Source: CAVXEF01 sp963827315
GTDB taxonomy: Bacteria > Planctomycetota > Phycisphaerae > Sedimentisphaerales > Anaerobacaceae
Assembly: GCA_963827315.1 (NCBI GenBank)
Contig: CAWHAL010000002.1
Coordinates: 558,001-622,000 of the forward strand
DNA length: 64,000 bases
Direction of reading: 5' to 3'
In this document: piece after piece, positions 15,463 through 22,923 of the stretch
Numbering within the stretch: the stretch's first letter is position 1
How the letters are laid out: every line of letters starts with the position of its first letter
Made by a program: the position numbers and the translations under genes
Notes under the pieces: model-generated
Told to the model about the DNA's origin: nothing
What the model saw: the letters and a program-made list of their open reading frames with translations, nothing else
Database searches by the model: none

Positions 15463-16566
15463 ATGAGCAAGATAGGCAAATATATTTACGGGGTCATAAA
15501 CTCCAGCACCAAAGAATTTTTTAATCTGGACGAGATTGTAAGCTTTGAAGATTTCTATCCTTTCAAAAGCCAAACCGAAATTGCAGGCGGCAGGGAGATA
15601 TTTAACCGCGCTTACACTGTTTCTTTTCAGGATATAGCTGCAGTAGTAAAAGATTCAGAAATAGTTGATTACAGCCGTATGCCCAACGATGCATTAGCCA
15701 GATTGCTTGTCAGCCATCTGCAATTAATCGAAAAGGTAATGACCAAGAACACCATTATCCCTATGAGGCTGGGGACTTTTGCTGAAGGTGATAAAGAGGT
15801 TGAGCAGATTTTGGCCAGCGGCTACAGAACAATTAAAGATATATTTGAAAGAGCACAAAACACGATAGAGGTCGACGTAGTTGCCACGTTAAGCGATTTT
15901 AGCTCTTTTCTGCAGGAGGTGTCGGAGGAAGAAGAAATAAAGGCGCTTAAGCAATCGCTTTTGAGTAAAGAAGGTGACGTTACTGTGGATGACCAGATGG
16001 GAATAGGTGTGCTGGTCAAAAAGCATTTAGACAAGAAAAAAGAAACGTTAGCCAACCGAATACAAACTGCCTTAGGCCAAATAGCTCAAGATTCTAAGGC
16101 ACATGACCTTATGGATGACAAGATGGTGCTTAACACCGCATTTCTTATAGGTCAGAGCAGACGAGGGGAGTTTGAGCAGAAAATAGAGCAGCTCAACGAT
16201 GAATTTGAGGACAAACTGAATTTTAGATGCGTAGGTCCGCTTCCGCCATACAGCTTCTATACCCTCGAAGTTAAAAAACCACAATTTGAAGAGGTAGACT
16301 GGGCAAGGAGAAAGTTAGGGCTTAAGAGCGATTTTATAACGGCTAATGATATCAAAAAAGCTCATCGGAGAATAGCCTTGACCTGTCATCCAGACAAAAA
16401 CCCTGATGTGCCGGACATCGAGAAAAAATTTAATGATATGACCAGAGCCTACAGAATACTTCTGGATTACTATAGAGCCTCAAATCAAGCGGACAAAGAT
16501 GACGGCTGCTATCTTAATGAAGATGCTTTTGAAAAGGACGCAGTATTAGTTACCACAGTAGGCTAA
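15463..16566 (+). CDS. gvpF: GvpF/GvpL protein fused to a C-terminal J-domain
   Basis: 367 residues from ATG 15463, chosen for its AAAGGG site and the usual MSKIGKYIYGVI start; ATG 15448 is the alternative. Residues 1-270 are a GvpF/L protein (GKYIYGVI, IIPMRLGTF, CVGPLPPYSFYTLEV at the end). Residues about 280-340 form a J-domain: VDWARRKLGL, IKKAHRRIALTCHPDKNPD with the HPD triad at 309-311, then FNDMTRAYRILLD. GvpF interacts with GvpA and is thought to act in nucleation; the J-domain should recruit and stimulate DnaK. No zinc or C-terminal DnaJ domain is attached. Confidence 0.93.
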   Translation: MSKIGKYIYGVINSSTKEFFNLDEIVSFEDFYPFKSQTEIAGGREIFNRAYTVSFQDIAAVVKDSEIVDYSRMPNDALARLLVSHLQLIEKVMTKNTIIPMRLGTFAEGDKEVEQILASGYRTIKDIFERAQNTIEVDVVATLSDFSSFLQEVSEEEEIKALKQSLLSKEGDVTVDDQMGIGVLVKKHLDKKKETLANRIQTALGQIAQDSKAHDLMDDKMVLNTAFLIGQSRRGEFEQKIEQLNDEFEDKLNFRCVGPLPPYSFYTLEVKKPQFEEVDWARRKLGLKSDFITANDIKKAHRRIALTCHPDKNPDVPDIEKKFNDMTRAYRILLDYYRASNQADKDDGCYLNEDAFEKDAVLVTTVG

Positions 16567-16567
16567 T

Positions 16568-17335
16568 ATGGAAAAAGAAGGAAAATACATTTACTGTATT
16601 ATTGAGACTAAACAGGAGCGGAACTTTGGTCCTATTGGCATTGGCCAAAGAGGCGACGAGGTTCTGATTATCGGTTACGATGACCTGAGTATGGTGGTGA
16701 GCAACTATCCGATTGCAAAAATCACGGCCAATAAGGAGAACATGCTGACTCACCAGAAGGTGATCGAAGAGGTAATGAAGGAATTCGACAGCGTGCTGCC
16801 TGTTCGATTTGGCACCATTGCATCCACTGCTGATGAAGTGCGAAACCTGCTTGACAGGAGATACAGGGAATTTAAGACGGCCTTAAGAAATATGGACCAC
16901 AAAATAGAATTAGGTGTCAAAGGTATATGGAAAAACATGGCTGATGTCTTCGAGAAAATAGTCGAAGAAAACGAAACAATAAAAAATCTGAAAAAAGCTA
17001 TAGAAGAAAAGAATAGTGAGAATACTCAGGCAAAAATGGGTGTCGGTCGGCTTGTGAAACAGGCATTAGATAAAAAGAAGGAAAAGCAGGCTGAGCAGAT
17101 TGTGAGTAAACTCAGAAGGACGGCCTATGACTACAAGCTTAATGACACTATCGGTGACGAGATGTTTATGAACGCAGCCTTTTTGGTTGATAAGGGAAGA
17201 GAGAAAGAATTCGACAATATTATGGATGACTTAAGCGACGAGTATAAAGATAGAGCAAAGTTTATGTATGCAGGACCGCTGCCGGTATTTAATTTTGTCA
17301 ATATCGTCATATATCCGGAAGAATGGGAAAAATAG
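16568..17335 (+). CDS. gvpF: GvpF/GvpL-family protein (second of five)
   Basis: 255 residues. The family hallmarks are present: GKYIYCII at the start, SVLPVRFGTIA in the middle and AGPLPVFNFVNIVI at the end. It has the central coiled-coil arm (ETIKNLKKAIEEKNS, GVGRLVKQALDKKKEKQAE). GvpF/L proteins bind GvpA and other Gvp proteins during nucleation. It starts 1 nt after the GvpF-J gene stops, and its last codons overlap an upstream in-frame start of the next gene. It is most similar to the following protein (both have FGP.GIG.RGD). Confidence 0.94.
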   Translation: MEKEGKYIYCIIETKQERNFGPIGIGQRGDEVLIIGYDDLSMVVSNYPIAKITANKENMLTHQKVIEEVMKEFDSVLPVRFGTIASTADEVRNLLDRRYREFKTALRNMDHKIELGVKGIWKNMADVFEKIVEENETIKNLKKAIEEKNSENTQAKMGVGRLVKQALDKKKEKQAEQIVSKLRRTAYDYKLNDTIGDEMFMNAAFLVDKGREKEFDNIMDDLSDEYKDRAKFMYAGPLPVFNFVNIVIYPEEWEK

Positions 17336-17337
17336 AG

Positions 17338-18105
17338 ATGGATACGGCCACTAAGGAAGGTAAATACATATATTGTGTCATGGATTCAAGTCAACCTCAA
17401 TCGTTTGGCCCGCTGGGGATAGGCGGACGAGGCGACCAGCTGCATATGATTTGTTTCAATGATATTTCGGCAGTCGTCAGCAACACTCCAACCAAGAAAT
17501 ACCGGGTATCACGGGAGAATTCTCTTGCTCACGAAAAGGCAATTGAAAAAGTAATGAGTGAACATACGGTTCTGCCTGTGAGATTTGCCACGATTGCTGA
17601 GGATGACGAAGAAGTGCAGAGGATATTGCAAGCAGAGTACGATAGATTCAGAGAACTGCTAATCCAAATGAAGGACAAAACTGAGCTGGGCGTTAAAGCA
17701 GTATTTAAGGAAGAGGTTATTTATAAGGACATCCTGGAAAAATATGAATATATAAGGGTATTAAAGGAGAAAATCGCAGATTTGCCCCCTGAAAGAACAC
17801 ATCATCAGCGTATGAAGATAGGGGAGATGGTTGAGGCAGCCTTGCAGCAGGAAAAACAGATTGTTGAAGAGGATATCTTAAATACTCTGTCGCCCTTGGC
17901 CGTGGAAGTTAAGACTAATAATCCGTATGGTGAGTTGATGATTATTAACGCCGCGTTTTTAGTGGAAAAAGAGAAGGAAGCTGAATTCGACCACCAGGTA
18001 CAGGAACTGGGCAATAAATATGGTGAGAAAGTGAATTTCAAGTATGTGTGGTCACTGCCGCCGTTTAATTTTGTGAATCTCGTAATTGAGACCGGGAAAT
18101 ACTAA
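17338..18105 (+). CDS. gvpF: GvpF/GvpL-family protein (third of five)
   Basis: 255 residues from ATG 17338 (MDTATKEGKYIYCVMD), matching the start of its neighbour; ATG 17323 would overlap the previous gene by 13 nt and is the alternative. Conserved blocks: FGPLGIGGRGDQ, VLPVRFATIAED, WSLPPFNFVNLVIE. It overlaps gvpG by one base (TAATG), a coupled arrangement. Its product is a cytoplasmic assembly or nucleation protein. Confidence 0.93.
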   Translation: MDTATKEGKYIYCVMDSSQPQSFGPLGIGGRGDQLHMICFNDISAVVSNTPTKKYRVSRENSLAHEKAIEKVMSEHTVLPVRFATIAEDDEEVQRILQAEYDRFRELLIQMKDKTELGVKAVFKEEVIYKDILEKYEYIRVLKEKIADLPPERTHHQRMKIGEMVEAALQQEKQIVEEDILNTLSPLAVEVKTNNPYGELMIINAAFLVEKEKEAEFDHQVQELGNKYGEKVNFKYVWSLPPFNFVNLVIETGKY

Positions 18106-18344
18106 TGTTCTTAATTGATAGCATAGTGCTTGCACCATTGAAGGGGGTAATATGGATAGGCCAAAAACTCAGCGATATGGCCCAAAAAGAGCTGGGCGAC
18201 GAGGGGTGCATAAAAGAAGAACTTATGCGATTGCAACTGCAGTTTGAACTGGATGAAATAAGCCGGCAGGAATATGACCAAAAGGAAGACGAACTTTTAG
18301 ATCGTCTGGATGCTATTACAAAGGCAAAAGAAAAGGAGATATAG
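18105..18344 (+). CDS. gvpG: Gas vesicle protein GvpG
   Basis: 79 residues with the standard GvpG layout: a hydrophobic start (FLIDSIVLAPLKGVIWIGQKL) followed by an acidic coiled coil (LQLQFELDEISRQEYDQKEDELLDRLDAI, quoted in part). GvpG is an essential minor assembly protein that usually stands next to GvpF, as here. The start shares a base with the preceding stop codon. Confidence 0.93.
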   Translation: MFLIDSIVLAPLKGVIWIGQKLSDMAQKELGDEGCIKEELMRLQLQFELDEISRQEYDQKEDELLDRLDAITKAKEKEI

Positions 18345-18347
18345 AAA

Positions 18348-18611
18348 ATGACCAGTATACAAGAAGCTAAGAATACGGTTGTAGAGTTCTTACAAAAGAC
18401 TCTTGATTCAAAGGACGTAAAGGTTATCGGTGCAACAAAGGTTGACAACCAGTGGCACATAGAAGCGGAAGTTTATGAAGAGAATTCCTTCTTAAAGTCC
18501 CTTGGACTGCCTACAAGGGTACAGGACAGAAACATCTACGAAGTCAGATTAAGCGACAATCTGGAGGTTGAGTCTTACGAACGTCAAGGTCACATGTTGG
18601 CGACCGGTTAA
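18348..18611 (+). CDS. gvpO: Gas vesicle protein GvpO (copy 2)
   Basis: 87 residues: helix EAKNTVVEFLQKTLDSKDV, then WHIEAEVYEENSFLKSLGLP and RVQDRNIYEVRL. Close in sequence and length to the copy at 10909, but with a different C-terminus (ERQGHMLATG against ARKEEVATAG). It begins 3 nt after gvpG, with AAGGAGA upstream inside the gvpG end. Two GvpO genes in one cluster suggest that two sub-operons were joined. Confidence 0.92.
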   Translation: MTSIQEAKNTVVEFLQKTLDSKDVKVIGATKVDNQWHIEAEVYEENSFLKSLGLPTRVQDRNIYEVRLSDNLEVESYERQGHMLATG

Positions 18612-18628
18612 TCTATCAGGGTATAGTA

Positions 18629-19444
18629 ATGGTAAAAGAAAAACATCTTGTCTACTTATATTGTGTTACAGATAAGGGACCAAAAATAAAGGGAATAAAA
18701 GGCCTGGAAGATAACCTGTATTCCGTTTGCCATAATGAGCTTTACGCGGTAGTCAGCAAAGTTGAACAACCGGAATTTGGCGAAGAGGGCCTGAGAAAAA
18801 ATATGGCTGATTTTCAGTGGGTTAAGACAAAGGCGAGCATGCATGAAAAGACAATAGAACAGGTAATGGCCAATACCAACGTGATACCTTTTAAATTTGG
18901 AACCCTGTTTAATACGGATGATAGCCTAAAGGAGATGCTTGAACAGTATGGCCAGGAGTTTAAGGCAATTTTAAGAAAATTGGCAGACAAACAGGAATGG
19001 GGGCTCAAGATTTATTGCAATCCAGAAAAACTGAAGGTCAGCTTTCTTAACAACCAAGAGAAAATCCTGAAAATTGAGGATGGAATCAAATCCTCTTCAG
19101 TTGGCAAAGCCTATTTTCTTAGAAAGAAAAAAGATGAACTCATTGAAAGAATGTTGAATGACAAAATCAGCGAATGCGGCCAGGAGAGCTTCGATTTATT
19201 AAAGGATTTGAGTTTTGAAGCCAGGATAAACAAACTGTTACCGAAAGAAGTAACCGAGAGAGAAGACGATATGGTTTTGAACTGTGCTTTTTTGGTTGAC
19301 AAGGATGAAGTAGGCGATTTCCTCAGCATGGTAGATGCATTGAAAATGCACTATGGAGACAGCGGACTTTTTATCGATTGTATCGGCCCATGGCCGCCAT
19401 TTAATTTTTGCGGTCTCTCGAAAGGGAAAGGGCAAAATGAATAA
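18629..19444 (+). CDS. gvpL: GvpF/GvpL-family protein (fourth of five)
   Basis: 271 residues: LVYLYCVTDKG at the start, NVIPFKFGTLFNTDD in the middle and CIGPWPPFNFCGLSKGKG at the end, all GvpL/F landmarks. The PFKFG variant of the usual PVRFG and the shorter N-terminal lead set it apart from the three preceding members. The 3' end overlaps the next gvpA-family gene by 8 nt. Confidence 0.92.
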   Translation: MVKEKHLVYLYCVTDKGPKIKGIKGLEDNLYSVCHNELYAVVSKVEQPEFGEEGLRKNMADFQWVKTKASMHEKTIEQVMANTNVIPFKFGTLFNTDDSLKEMLEQYGQEFKAILRKLADKQEWGLKIYCNPEKLKVSFLNNQEKILKIEDGIKSSSVGKAYFLRKKKDELIERMLNDKISECGQESFDLLKDLSFEARINKLLPKEVTEREDDMVLNCAFLVDKDEVGDFLSMVDALKMHYGDSGLFIDCIGPWPPFNFCGLSKGKGQNE

Positions 19445-19652
19445 AGTCATGGTAAAGTCGAAAGATGTAACTCTCTTGGAGATTTTGGACAGAGTTCTCG
19501 ATAAGGGTGTAGTCATATCAGGAGATATGGTGATTTCCGTCGCGGATGTAGACCTTATCTATCTGGGGCTGAAGGTTTTGCTCAGCTCAGTGGAAACTAT
19601 GGAGAAGTTAAGAGGCTCGCCATTTGTTGGGCCGATGCAGGAGGCAAAATAA
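19437..19652 (+). CDS. GvpA-family minor shell protein (GvpS/GvpM-like)
   Basis: 71 residues. The GvpA core is clear: TLLEILDRVLDKGVVISGDM, then VISVADVDLIYLGLKVLLSSV. The tail is short (RGSPFVGPMQEAK). ATG 19437 is chosen because upstream residues in this frame are a shadow of the preceding GvpL gene; the overlap is 8 nt. Position between two GvpL/F genes and beside GvpK matches the minor shell proteins GvpS or GvpM of other bacteria. The exact subfamily cannot be fixed by eye. Confidence 0.9.
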   Translation: MNKVMVKSKDVTLLEILDRVLDKGVVISGDMVISVADVDLIYLGLKVLLSSVETMEKLRGSPFVGPMQEAK

Positions 19653-19654
19653 CA

Positions 19655-20464
19655 ATGAAACTATATTTATATGGCATAATAGATTCAGGCGATCAGATAA
19701 AGGAATCAATATACGGACTAAAAGGCTCTAGTGTTTATAACGTCCCTTATTGCGATATAGGAGCAGTTGTGAGTGAAATCAGCCAGCCGATTCAAGGTGC
19801 AACTGAAGATGCTGTTTTAGAACATGAGACAGTCGTGGAAAACCTTATGGCCAATTTTACTGTTTTGCCGGTGAGATTTCAGACAGTTATTGATAGCAGA
19901 GATAATCTGCTTTCAATGATGCAGAGCTACTATATGGATTTCAAAGATAATCTGGAAAGGCTGCATAATAAGCTTGAGTTTGGTATTAAGGTTATCTGGC
20001 CTGCAGATAAAATAAAAGAAAACATCATCAAGGCTTTTAAGAAAAATGGGCGAGGAATGACAGAGCCGGTTGTCTCAGCAAGCAAGAGATTTATGACGGG
20101 AAAATTTGAAAAATACAAAATAAACAAAGAGTTTGAGGCTAAGGCGAATAAATTCATTAAAGTTATGGATATGTTCTTTAGTAAGTTCGCTGCAGAAAAA
20201 AAGATTGAGGAACTAAAGACCCCATACCTGCTTTTGGATGCAGTTTACTTAGTTGAAAAAACCGAGGAGGGTAACTTTAGGGAGGCTTTTGAGCATATAA
20301 AAAGTGCACGCCCAGATTTCAAGTATTTGTTCAGTGGCCCCTGGCCTCCGTATAATTTCGTTGTTTTGTCGAAAAAATCCGGCCTTCTTAGAGACCCTGA
20401 ACAGGCTGAAGTCTTTGACAGGGTAACACAGTGTCGAGCCTTAGTAGGAGCTAACAGTACATGA
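19655..20464 (+). CDS. gvpL: GvpF/GvpL-family protein (fifth of five)
   Basis: 269 residues: KLYLYGIIDSGDQ, TVLPVRFQTVIDS and FSGPWPPYNFVVLSKKSG are family landmarks. The central region (MTEPVVSASKRFMTGKFEKY) is the coiled-coil arm. The last 20 residues (EVFDRVTQCRALVGANST) extend beyond the usual end. It overlaps gvpK by 4 nt and follows the gvpA-family gene by 2 nt, so the set is tightly coupled. Confidence 0.92.
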   Translation: MKLYLYGIIDSGDQIKESIYGLKGSSVYNVPYCDIGAVVSEISQPIQGATEDAVLEHETVVENLMANFTVLPVRFQTVIDSRDNLLSMMQSYYMDFKDNLERLHNKLEFGIKVIWPADKIKENIIKAFKKNGRGMTEPVVSASKRFMTGKFEKYKINKEFEAKANKFIKVMDMFFSKFAAEKKIEELKTPYLLLDAVYLVEKTEEGNFREAFEHIKSARPDFKYLFSGPWPPYNFVVLSKKSGLLRDPEQAEVFDRVTQCRALVGANST

Positions 20465-20802
20465 TAGTGAACGGAATAGTCAAAACTGATTCGCCGGAAG
20501 AATTTGCCGAGGAGATACAGAAATCCCAAAATGCTCTTCCTGCCAAAATTGATGCAAACCCGAAGAACGTTGAAAAGGGTTTGGCTAAGCTGGTGCTAAC
20601 ACTAATAGAGTTGATAAGAAAACTGTTGGAAAAACAGGCTATGAGAAGAGTGGAAGCAGGTTCACTTTCTGACGAAGAAGTAGAAAAAGTAGGCGAGACT
20701 CTAATGAAGTTAGAAAACAAAATGGAAGAGTTGAAAGAAATATTCGGACTCAAGGATGAAGAGCTAAACTTGAATTTAGGCCCCTTGGGAGATTTGATGT
20801 AA
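20461..20802 (+). CDS. gvpK: Gas vesicle protein GvpK
   Basis: 113 residues of the GvpK family: NVEKGLAKLVLTLIELIRKLLEKQAMRRVE, quoted in part, is the signature, followed by LSDEEVEKVGETLMKLENKM and GLKDEELNLNLGPLGDL. GvpK is an essential minor assembly protein. It overlaps the preceding GvpL gene by 4 nt. Confidence 0.95.
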   Translation: MIVNGIVKTDSPEEFAEEIQKSQNALPAKIDANPKNVEKGLAKLVLTLIELIRKLLEKQAMRRVEAGSLSDEEVEKVGETLMKLENKMEELKEIFGLKDEELNLNLGPLGDLM

Positions 20803-20858
20803 CGCCAAGAAAAACTAAATCCAAGAAAAAAGTAAGTCCCAGGATTCCTGAGGCACAT

Positions 20859-21083
20859 TTGCAGTATGAGTTAGTAAACGATTTAGCTGAAAAGGTTGTA
20901 TGTACAACAGATGTAGAGGAAAAAATCAGGTGGTCTTGGGGCGTTATGAAGGAGTGCGAGGTTTTAGAGGTCTCAAAGGACGCAAAAAAGCATGTTGAAA
21001 AGTGTAAAAGTTGTGAAGAATTCTTAAAATCCAGAAAGTTATTGGCAAAACTGATAATTCAGGGAGGCAGAGTAAAAGCATGA
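20859..21083 (+). CDS. Small Cys-containing protein, unknown
   Basis: 74 residues from a TTG codon with TGAGG 5 nt upstream; no ATG or GTG is available between the preceding in-frame stop (20757) and this point, although the frame is open back to 20760. The sequence is soluble and helical, with HVEKCKSCEEFLKSRKLL giving a C-x2-C pair. The start is uncertain. It overlaps the next gene by 4 nt (ATGA), which supports its being real. Both this and the next small gene carry a CxxC pair. Confidence 0.55.
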   Translation: MQYELVNDLAEKVVCTTDVEEKIRWSWGVMKECEVLEVSKDAKKHVEKCKSCEEFLKSRKLLAKLIIQGGRVKA

Positions 21084-21343
21084 AAAAAACAGATTCCAAA
21101 ATAAACTGTCCAACATTTCAAAAGCAAGAGCCAGTGATCGAGGATATCACGGCCAAGATTAATAATGCTAAGGACGTCTTAGAAAAAGCAGAATTTGCTG
21201 AAAAGCTAAAGGAGGAAGTGGATGTGCTTCTTTCCTGCCCGGATTACAAAGAGAAAAACACAGATTGCAGTAATTGTCGTTTTATTACAAATGTGCGTAA
21301 AAAAACGGCAGATTTGGTCATAAAGGCCAAAAAACTAGCGTGA
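21080..21343 (+). CDS. Small Cys-containing protein, unknown
   Basis: 87 residues, helical and lysine-rich, with cysteines at C-P-T-F, LLSCPDY and CSNC. The spaced pair DCSNCRF resembles the KSCEEF pair of the upstream gene, and both end in short helices, so they may be distant paralogues or partners. The start overlaps the previous stop (ATGA). I recognise no family; position between gvpK and gvpJ makes it gvp-associated by context only. Confidence 0.6.
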   Translation: MKKTDSKINCPTFQKQEPVIEDITAKINNAKDVLEKAEFAEKLKEEVDVLLSCPDYKEKNTDCSNCRFITNVRKKTADLVIKAKKLA

Positions 21344-21361
21344 TTAAAAGGGAGCAGACCA

Positions 21362-21691
21362 ATGACTGAACAAAAAATGATGCATGCCACCGAGGCTACC
21401 AACCTTGCTGATATCTTAGAGAGGGTATTGGATAAAGGTATTGTGATTGCCGGAGATATCAAGATACAAATTGCCGATATTGACCTTCTCAATATTAAAA
21501 TAAGGCTTTTGGTTGCCTCCGTGGATAAAGCGTTAGAGATGGGTATAAATTGGTGGCAGCAGGATTCATACCTTTCGACAAAAGCAAGAAAAGCAGATAT
21601 TGAGCAGGAGAATAGAGATATTAAAAGAAAGTTGGAACGCAGCGAAGAGCTCAAGAAAAGATTGGGGCGTACCGAGGCAGCAACAACGTAA
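21362..21691 (+). CDS. gvpJ: GvpA/GvpJ-family minor shell protein (copy 2)
   Basis: 109 residues: a GvpA core (NLADILERVLDKGIVIAGDI, IQIADIDLLNIKIRLLVASV), the same GINWWQQD segment as the copy at 11186 and a longer coiled-coil tail (IEQENRDIKRKLERSEELKK). The first 60 bp are identical to copy 1, the rest diverged, as after duplication with partial gene conversion. A GGGAG site precedes the ATG. Confidence 0.93.
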   Translation: MTEQKMMHATEATNLADILERVLDKGIVIAGDIKIQIADIDLLNIKIRLLVASVDKALEMGINWWQQDSYLSTKARKADIEQENRDIKRKLERSEELKKRLGRTEAATT

Positions 21692-21702
21692 GAGGAATCC
21701 TT

Positions 21703-22383
21703 ATGGGAACACTGATTTATGTACCTGTTATACATACCAGTGCCGACCTTGGCTCCATCGCGGAACACGTGGCCAAAAGAGGCATCGCTGATTTAGGGCA
21801 GGAGCTTTGGGAAAATCATAGAAGGACAGTTGAAGGTTTTTGGAATGTTGTATCAGATTACTTCGATTCTATGGATGTCAATGGAGTAAAAATATATCAG
21901 GATGGTATGGTTGCTGATGATGAGGTCGGCAAGAAAATAGCTGAGGATACCGCAAAAGCCGGTAGTAGAAACTATGAACTAATCTTAAAACTTCTTCAAA
22001 GGGGCGCTATTCTAATGAAGACGGAGGACTTTAAGCTGGTGAAAAGAGAATACGACAAGCTATGTGCCATAACACAGGCTAAATCCATCACACGTAAAAT
22101 ATTGGCATTTATACGATATAAGCTAACCAAAACGATACTTCTGAACCAAAGGGACGCCTTTATTGCTGAAAGAATAGACCAAACCCTTAAAACCGGCGAG
22201 CAAGCAATTTTATTCATCGGCGCTTTTCATAATATAAAAAAAAGACTTTCCAAGAGTATCCAAATCAAAGAAATAAAAGATGCCGCTAAGGTCAAAAAAT
22301 ATCAAAAGCTGCTCCCTTTTTATCATAAGAATGGAAAAGAATTTGATGAATTGGGCAGGTATCTTGTATCACAAATAACTTAA
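21703..22383 (+). CDS. Conserved hypothetical protein, last gene of the gvp block
   Basis: 226 residues, soluble. IYVPVIHTSADLGSIAEHV opens the protein, and near the C-terminus RDAFIAERIDQTLKTGEQAILFIGAFHNIKKRL resembles in pattern the TraB/PrgY motif (an R-x-x-x-IAERI helix, then a hydrophobic strand ending in G-A-x-H). I offer that only as a weak lead. It follows the second gvpJ by 11 nt on the same strand and carries an AGAGGAA site, so it is probably co-transcribed. No link to gas vesicles is known to me. Confidence 0.7.
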   Translation: MGTLIYVPVIHTSADLGSIAEHVAKRGIADLGQELWENHRRTVEGFWNVVSDYFDSMDVNGVKIYQDGMVADDEVGKKIAEDTAKAGSRNYELILKLLQRGAILMKTEDFKLVKREYDKLCAITQAKSITRKILAFIRYKLTKTILLNQRDAFIAERIDQTLKTGEQAILFIGAFHNIKKRLSKSIQIKEIKDAAKVKKYQKLLPFYHKNGKEFDELGRYLVSQIT

Positions 22384-22874
22384 AAGCGACACCAGCCTGT
22401 CTATTTAAAGAGCAAAGCAATTCGCAAAGTCAAAATAGATGGCGTTATTCCACAAGCATACAATGATTGGATGAAACAGAAAGCCGGAGAACTGTCGGAT
22501 CAATTTGATGGCTTCCTGAAGAATAAGAAATACCTTATCATTGACCGCCGCCTGATGGATGGGATGAATTTTGAGGCGCTTCTAGCAGCGGCTATAGCAG
22601 CAATTTTACTGCTGTTTTTGGGAAGACAAAGGAACATCGGCTTGTTAATCCGAAGGTTGTTCAAATTAACACAGGCAATAGGCTCATGTGAGATTCAGCT
22701 TGTTTTTCTGAAATTTTTACTTCTTAGTGTTCGTCAAAAAGTTCGTCAGTTTGCAGTGGATACTCAGTTGATCACGACCTGTTATTCACTTGTTAACCGC
22801 TTGTAATCCTCATTTTCAGGTCAAAGTCGAGCCATAACGTGTTATCGGGAATGCACTTGCAACTGGGCTTTGGA
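22384..22874. other. Right end of the element, degenerate sequence
   Basis: No clear gene. A frame open from about 22384 to 22806 (ATG at 22471) encodes a polar start (QKAGELSDQFDGFLKNKKYLI) and a hydrophobic stretch (LLAAAIAAILLLFLG); it looks like a decayed or chance ORF and I cannot support it. A weak terminator is at 22598-22619. The rest runs up to the tRNA fragment. Confidence 0.4.
22598..22619 (+). terminator. Weak rho-independent terminator at the end of the gvp block
   Basis: CAGCA and TGCTG make a 5-bp stem, extendable by a G-U and an A-U pair, followed by TTTTT. It is the only terminator-like site between the last cargo gene and the element boundary. Confidence 0.35.
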
Positions 22875-22912
22875 ATTATGAGTCCACTGCTCTACCGCTG
22901 AGCTACGAGCCC
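22875..22912. repeat. tRNA-Ile 5'-half fragment, right attachment site
   Basis: Matches 1087-1124 in 37 of 38 positions, same orientation. It has the 5' acceptor strand, D arm and anticodon loop of tRNA-Ile(CAU) but no 3' half, so it cannot fold into a tRNA. It is the expected remnant of a tRNA gene split by integration. Confidence 0.75.
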
Positions 22913-22923
22913 TGCTGGTGGAA

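Larger units (their letters stand above)
1087..22912. mobile_element. Proposed integrated element carrying the gas vesicle cluster
   Basis: The block is bounded by a direct repeat of tRNA-Ile sequence (1087-1124 and 22875-22912). Next to the intact tRNA it carries a tyrosine integrase and an excisionase-like gene, the usual arrangement of tRNA-targeting integrative elements. The cargo is a two-component system and about 27 gvp-related genes. No conjugation, replication or phage structural gene is visible, so it is better described as a genomic island or satellite-like element than as an ICE or prophage. Its genes are visibly richer in A/T and in AGA/AGG arginine codons than the flanking housekeeping genes. 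Both mobility genes are broken, so it is probably fixed. Confidence 0.7.

Noticed and set aside
22471..22806. A 111-codon frame at the right end of the element
   Set aside because: A weak terminator lies in it, the sequence has no family resemblance and the start is arbitrary; described only as degenerate.
22875..22912. A second functional tRNA
   Set aside because: Only the 5' half is present; there is no T arm or 3' acceptor strand, so it is treated as an attachment-site remnant.
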